Shown piece after piece: positions 5,053 through 5,224 of a DNA stretch of 5,224 bases. Position numbers and translations under genes: made by a program. The stretch spans positions 1 through 5,224 of the forward strand of contig QMMV01000171.1 of NCBI GenBank assembly GCA_003647435.1, given 5' to 3'. The DNA comes from Deltaproteobacteria bacterium. GTDB lineage: Bacteria; Desulfobacterota; Desulfobacteria; Desulfobacterales; C00003060. How positions within the stretch are numbered: position 1 is the stretch's first letter; the number at the start of each line of letters is the position of its first letter. A model generated the notes under the pieces. It did not search any database and was not told the origin of the DNA. It saw only the letters and a list, made by a program, of their open reading frames with translations.

Positions 5053-5224
5053 ATGGAACTGGCAATGCAAAGGGAATACTTCGTCAAGTTCGTGTTGTTC
5101 GAGCCTTTGCTCGGACCGATTCACGACCTGGATCTGGGCGGCATCGATTGGGCCATCGTCGGCGGGGGATTTGGCACGGCAAGCGGCGCGATAGTTTGCA
5201 CCAACCGAGGTGCCGCATCGGAGC
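5053..5224 (+). pseudogene. Truncated DUF5131 (phage Gp37/Gp68-type) gene, runs off the window
   Basis: The frame from ATG 5053 encodes FVLFEPLLGPIHDLDLGGID (14-33 of the visible protein) then WAIVGGGFG, matching the central FLSLEPLLGP...DLSGIDWVIVGGESG block of DUF5131 proteins. In that family this block follows a long N-terminal half with a Cys-rich motif; here only 12 residues precede it and an in-frame TGA lies at 5005-5007, so the front half is missing. The usual GGESGPGARP is replaced by GGGFGTASGA, a further sign of decay. GAGGTG at 5045-5050 could serve as a ribosome binding site although it is very close to the ATG. The frame is still open at the window edge, so a shortened expressed protein cannot be excluded. 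The family match is recognised from memory of the motif. Confidence 0.6.

Noticed and set aside
1..5224. CRISPR array, tRNA or rRNA genes
   Set aside because: No regularly spaced direct repeats and no cloverleaf or rRNA-like sequence was seen on either strand.

Overview
The window looks like an accessory (island-type) stretch of a fairly GC-rich bacterial chromosome. All complete genes are bacterial in style, with Shine-Dalgarno sequences and tight or overlapping gene ends. The gene content (retron-type reverse transcriptase, orphan MNT nucleotidyltransferase, DUF4143 ATPase, broken serine recombinase, headless DUF5131 fragment) is typical of gene-turnover regions in, for example, proteobacteria. 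That taxonomic hint is weak, and nothing here fixes the species. Base composition is patchy: the reverse transcriptase gene and the 4927-5050 spacer are clearly more AT-rich than the 2100-3700 block, which fits assembly from several transfers.

Left part (1-1509): an open frame enters from outside the window and stops at 366. A reverse transcriptase (RT) gene starts at the very next base, so the two form one translationally coupled unit. The RT is full length (380 aa), has intact catalytic aspartates, and resembles retron RTs, but both retron signature motifs are altered (CAQRH for NAxxH, VLG for VTG). The last ~60 codons of the upstream frame encode low-complexity Ala/Thr/Pro/Lys sequence and consist of back-to-back hairpins (211-352). 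This is where many retrons carry their msr-msd RNA, so the DNA may be an RNA gene, a coding tail, or both.

Middle spacer (1510-2140): no convincing intact gene. It holds a possible decayed reading frame (1690-1842), two strong hairpins (1844-1872 and 1881-1924) and a ~160-bp imperfect palindromic element (1924-2087) with 14 paired bases in its arms, an internal hairpin and a 9-bp direct repeat. This element is either a dispersed repeat/MITE-like sequence or a structured RNA.

Right part (2141-3723): a small MNT-type nucleotidyltransferase, a tetratricopeptide-like protein 10 bases later, and then a serine recombinase remnant whose ATG overlaps the previous stop. The remnant keeps the N-terminal catalytic start and a short C-terminal piece, but has an in-frame TAG and lacks the middle. 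On the opposite strand (4926-3733) lies a complete DUF4143/AAA_14 ATPase, ending 9 bases from the recombinase remnant. Its upstream region carries a 45-base stem-loop. The window ends in a headless DUF5131 (phage Gp37/Gp68-type) gene fragment starting at 5053.

The best candidate for an undescribed system is the upstream frame plus RT and its possible non-coding RNA. The MNT-TPR pair and the DUF4143 ATPase look like independent accessory cargo.
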